In this document: positions 14,085 to 16,335 of the stretch, piece by piece
How the letters are laid out: each line of letters begins with the position of its first letter
How positions within the stretch are numbered: the stretch's first letter is position 1
Assembly: GCA_023663915.1 (NCBI GenBank)
Contig: JAMPGN010000079.1
Location: forward strand, 1-16,335
Reading direction: 5' to 3'
Length of the DNA stretch: 16,335 bases
DNA from: Eubacterium sp.
Lineage (GTDB): Bacteria > Bacillota_A > Clostridia > Lachnospirales > Lachnospiraceae
Program-made: the position numbers and the translations under genes
The notes under the pieces: generated by a model
Told to the model about the DNA's origin: nothing
Databases searched by the model: none
The model's input: only the letters and a program-made list of their open reading frames with translations

Positions 14085-15497
14085 ATGAAAAGAGTAAATG
14101 AAATTTTATTGGTGATGATCTTTGTATTGACGGCGGTTCTGGCGGCGGCGGTCGGTCTGAAAGCGTATGATATTTACGACACGGACAGGCGGCTTGCCAA
14201 GGAGCAGGAAGAGCTGGAGATCGCACAGGTGTATGCGCGTAACGAGGAGGCGCAGAGCCGTGTCCAGGAGATGCAGGCGGAGATCATGCAGCTGACGGAA
14301 GACAAGGAGGATCTGGAACGCTTTATCACCCAGATACAAAACGGTGAAGTGGGAAAAGGTAGCGATTCGGCGCAGTCAGATAGTACCATATCCGGTAACA
14401 GTGCGGCATGGGAAAACGGTACGGTATCGGGAAACCAGACGGTATCCGGTAACGCCACGGTATCCGGTAATGGTACAGTGTCCGGCAATGGTACGGTATC
14501 CGGCAATAGCACGGTGTGGGGCAACGGTACGGTATCCGGCAATGATACCGTGTCGGGCAACGATATGGTGTCTGGTAACAGCCTTTCCTGGTTCGATAAA
14601 AGCAGCGTGTCCGCAAACGGCGAGATCAATTATTATGACGGTTCGATGACGGAGCATAGCATTTTTGATGCGTGGCGTTACATTTATGAACAGCCCGACA
14701 ATATGTCCTTGGAAGAGCGTCGCCAGCTCCGCACTTCGCTGGAGGAGACGCTGGAGGTAAACCAGTCTGACCGGGAGCGGATCGCTGAGAATAGGAGAGA
14801 TTTTTCGGAGCTGAAAATTGCCTGCTTAGGCGATAGCATTACGGCGGCGGCAAATCTGGAAAATGAGGAAGACTATCAGCAGCATGCGTATCCGGCAAGG
14901 CTTAAGGAACTGCTTGGAGCGGAGGAAGTCTACAATCTCGGAATTGGCGGTTCGTCGATCGGCAGATATTGGGCGGACGCATATGTGGACAGATATCAGG
15001 AAATACCGGAAGATTCGGATATTATTATTGTCATGGGCGGCACGAATGACGGATTCTGCGTTTCGGACAAGGAGTTTGGCAGTCTGGAAGAGCGCAGTTA
15101 CAGGACTTTCTGCGGGGATCTGGACGAGCTGATGAGAGGGCTTCGTGAGAATTATCCCGACGCGGAAATCTTTTTTGCAACGCCTCTGCCGAATATTTTA
15201 CAGGATTATCTGATGATCGAGCGCGATTATCTGCTGCCGCAGCAGGCTTTCGTGAATGTGATCCTGACGCTGGCGAAGGAATATGATTTTGAGGTGGTTG
15301 ATCTGTATAATTCCAACATTCTGGATTCCCATGATGCAAATGTGGTGGCGGACTATGTACCGGACGGGGTACATGCCAACCACGAGGGCTACCAGATCAT
15401 GGCGGAGCATTTTGCCTCGGAAATCATACAGCATTACGAAGATCTCGATGAGGAGCAGGGGTCGGTGTCAGCAAATGACCTGCAGGATGGTGAGTAG
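14085..15497 (+). CDS. membrane-anchored SGNH/GDSL hydrolase with VSGN hexapeptide repeats
   Basis: A 470-residue predicted surface protein. Residues 7-27 are a membrane segment (LLVMIFVLTAVLAAAVGL) that works as a signal anchor. Residues 35-85 are a charged coiled coil, 100-165 are eleven hexapeptide repeats of the type GTVSGN, and 240-455 are an SGNH hydrolase domain. The hydrolase blocks are all present: CLGDSIT (247-253) with nucleophile S251, NLGIGGSS (284-291) with G286, MGGTND (317-322) with N321, and PDGVHANHEG (426-435) with D427 and H430. Enzymes of this fold deacylate lipids, glycans or peptidoglycan; the substrate here cannot be told. VSAN also appears at 175-178 and 461-464. GATGATGGGA precedes the ATG. 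It sits between rlmB and sigH, two bases before the latter, where other Firmicutes often have yacP, so the gene is a lineage-specific insertion in a conserved order. A role in the cell envelope or in sporulation is possible (inference). Confidence 0.88.
   Translation: MKRVNEILLVMIFVLTAVLAAAVGLKAYDIYDTDRRLAKEQEELEIAQVYARNEEAQSRVQEMQAEIMQLTEDKEDLERFITQIQNGEVGKGSDSAQSDSTISGNSAAWENGTVSGNQTVSGNATVSGNGTVSGNGTVSGNSTVWGNGTVSGNDTVSGNDMVSGNSLSWFDKSSVSANGEINYYDGSMTEHSIFDAWRYIYEQPDNMSLEERRQLRTSLEETLEVNQSDRERIAENRRDFSELKIACLGDSITAAANLENEEDYQQHAYPARLKELLGAEEVYNLGIGGSSIGRYWADAYVDRYQEIPEDSDIIIVMGGTNDGFCVSDKEFGSLEERSYRTFCGDLDELMRGLRENYPDAEIFFATPLPNILQDYLMIERDYLLPQQAFVNVILTLAKEYDFEVVDLYNSNILDSHDANVVADYVPDGVHANHEGYQIMAEHFASEIIQHYEDLDEEQGSVSANDLQDGE
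14382..14579 (+). repeat. in-frame tandem 18-base repeat encoding VSGN hexapeptides
   Basis: Eleven 18-base units encode STISGN, SAAWEN, GTVSGN, QTVSGN, ATVSGN, GTVSGN, GTVSGN, STVWGN, GTVSGN, DTVSGN and DMVSGN. The consensus DNA unit is close to GGTACGGTATCCGGCAAT, with mostly third-position differences, so protein sequence appears to be conserved while DNA has drifted. The unit number could vary between strains by slippage. Confidence 0.9.
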
Positions 15498-15499
15498 GA

Positions 15500-16126
15500 A
15501 TGGAAAAAGATTATGGGCAATACAGTGACGAAGAACTCATCGTCCGGCTTAGGGATGGGGAAAACGACATCACAGAGTATCTTATGAACAAATATAAGAA
15601 TCTGGTGCGCAGCAAAGCGAAATCTATGTATATCCTCGGAGCGGATAATGACGATCTGATCCAAGAGGGGATGATCGGGCTTTTTAAGGCGCTTCGGGAT
15701 TATGACTGCGGCAGGGATGTGAGTTTCATGACTTTTGCCGACTTGTGCGTGTCGAGGCAGATGTACACGGCAGTCCAGGCTTCGAGGCGGCAGAAGCATA
15801 TTCCCTTAAATACCTATATATCCCTATATGGCAGTGCAGGCACAGACCATGAGGGTGAACAGGAAGAACTGGTAAACATACTTGCGGCACATAAGGAGCG
15901 CAGCCCGGAGGAAATGCTGATCGACCGGGAGAACGTGACGCAGCTGGAACAGGCGATCGAGCAGGAACTCAGCAATTTTGAGAAACAGGTGCTCGATCTG
16001 TACTTAACGGGCATGGGCTATCAGCAGATCGCCAAAGTGCTGGCGCGTGATGACAAATCGACCGACAATGCATTGCAGAGGATTAAGACAAAACTCAGGC
16101 GAAGACTGAAAAAGGCGGCGGAATGA
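15500..16126 (+). CDS. sigH: RNA polymerase sporulation sigma factor SigH (Spo0H type)
   Basis: A 208-residue sigma-70 family protein. Residues 7-35 (YSDEELIVRLRDGENDI) open region 2, DLIQEGMIGLFKALRDYD (52-69) is the core-polymerase-binding region 2.2, and FMTFADLCVSRQMYTAV (76-92) is region 2.4, which reads the -10 box. The C-terminal helix-turn-helix MGYQQIAKVLARDDKSTDNAL (172-192) is region 4.2. The sequence and the gene order after cysS-mrnC-rlmB fit SigH, which directs early sporulation and transition-phase genes. The start ATG lies two bases after the hydrolase stop, with GGATGGTGAGTAGGA as ribosome-binding site, so it is probably co-transcribed and coupled. A specialised ECF sigma is less likely because of the length and conserved region 2. 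Confidence 0.93.
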   Translation: MEKDYGQYSDEELIVRLRDGENDITEYLMNKYKNLVRSKAKSMYILGADNDDLIQEGMIGLFKALRDYDCGRDVSFMTFADLCVSRQMYTAVQASRRQKHIPLNTYISLYGSAGTDHEGEQEELVNILAAHKERSPEEMLIDRENVTQLEQAIEQELSNFEKQVLDLYLTGMGYQQIAKVLARDDKSTDNALQRIKTKLRRRLKKAAE

Positions 16127-16145
16127 ACGGATAATGGAAGAGGCG

Positions 16146-16179
16146 GATATCATCTGATGGTATCGAAAAGTATCGAAAA
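16146..16179. promoter_or_regulatory. palindrome and tandem decamer downstream of sigH
   Basis: GATATCATC-T-GATGGTATC (16146-16164) is a 19-base near-perfect palindrome. It overlaps two tandem copies of GTATCGAAAA (16160-16179). There is no T run, so it is not a normal terminator. It lies just upstream of the tRNA promoter -35 box and could be a regulatory or recombination site. No known site is recognised. Confidence 0.3.
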
Positions 16180-16191
16180 TCTGTCCCGGTA

Positions 16192-16221
16192 TTGACAAAG
16201 CCAAAACGTCTATGATATACT
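16192..16221 (+). promoter_or_regulatory. sigma-A type promoter of the tRNA-Thr gene
   Basis: A perfect TTGACA (16192-16197), an 18-base spacer and TATACT (16216-16221). Transcription would begin near 16228, about 30 bases before the tRNA sequence, a usual layout for a stand-alone tRNA gene. Confidence 0.7.
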
Positions 16222-16257
16222 ACAACACAGTGATTGAGCAGGACTCATTGTCAATAT

Positions 16258-16295
16258 GCTGCTGTGGCTCAGTCGGTAGAGCGTCGCATTGGTAG
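16258..16295 (+). pseudogene. 5' half of tRNA-Thr(GGT), interrupted after the anticodon loop
   Basis: The sequence folds as the first 38 positions of a tRNA: 7-base acceptor strand GCTGCTG, TG, D-arm GCTC-AGTCGGTA-GAGC, G26, anticodon 5' stem TCGCA and loop TTGGTAG with anticodon GGT (threonine). The 3' stem should then read close to TGCG, but GGATATTCTTAATAG follows, and no T-arm or acceptor 3' strand appears in the remaining 40 bases. The tRNA is thus broken exactly at the end of the anticodon loop, a well-known integrase target and intron position. It could be an element junction, an intron in a functional gene, or a contig-end artefact. Confidence 0.7.
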
Positions 16296-16335
16296 GGATA
16301 TTCTTAATAGTTTGAAAAATTTCATACTAAGCTGC

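Noticed and set aside
14382..14579. CRISPR array
   Set aside because: Repeats are contiguous 18-base coding units with no unique spacers and stay in frame.
14174..14629. Minus-strand 151-aa frame with LPDTV repeats
   Set aside because: It is the reverse reading of the tandem VSGN-encoding DNA and lies within a well-supported gene.
16296..16335. Group II intron start in the tRNA
   Set aside because: The bases after the anticodon loop do not begin with the usual GTGYG; a group I intron or integration junction cannot be excluded from 40 bases.

Overview
The window comes from a spore-forming Clostridia genome, most likely a Lachnospiraceae member. I infer this from the gene order cysE-cysS-mrnC-rlmB-...-sigH, the cysteine T-box in front of cysES, an ECF-type vitamin transporter S protein, a diguanylate cyclase with a LacI-like sensor, and VSGN-repeat protein sequence. 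The left 2.9 kb reads as clearly more AT-rich than the housekeeping right half (judged by eye, not computed), which fits an accessory block on the left and core genome on the right.

Left block (1-2880). After the last 29 codons of an unidentified gene comes a compact same-strand set. It holds a Trypco2-like protein, a ~486-residue protein with an HExxH zinc-peptidase motif, and a TPR protein. Trypco2 domains are known from predicted NTP-dependent conflict (immunity) systems, usually near trypsin-like proteases. Here the nearby protease candidate is a metallopeptidase. This is the best candidate for an undescribed system, and it probably continues to the left of the window. A minus-strand gene (LacI-like sensor plus GGDEF) converges on it, with a minus-strand terminator between them.

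Middle block (4817-6266). An interspersed palindromic repeat with a terminator-like hairpin lies upstream of the cyclase gene. It is followed by a strong promoter and a two-gene operon: an 80-aa protein and a HipA/CtkA-like kinase, possibly a toxin-antitoxin or signalling pair.

Right block (6267-16257). A strong promoter drives panT (pantothenate uptake), followed by coaX and coaBC. These carry pantothenate into the cell and through the first three CoA steps. ispF (isoprenoid MEP pathway) is coupled directly to coaBC and has an unusual Cys-rich tail. A tRNA-Cys T-box then controls cysE and cysS (cysteine synthesis and charging), followed by the overlapping mrnC (23S rRNA maturation), rlmB (23S rRNA 2'-O-methylation), a membrane-anchored SGNH hydrolase with eleven hexapeptide repeats, and the sporulation sigma factor gene sigH.

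Right edge. A strong promoter precedes the 5' half of a tRNA-Thr(GGT) gene. The match stops at the end of the anticodon loop and unrelated AT-rich sequence follows, which suggests an integration junction, an intron or an assembly break.
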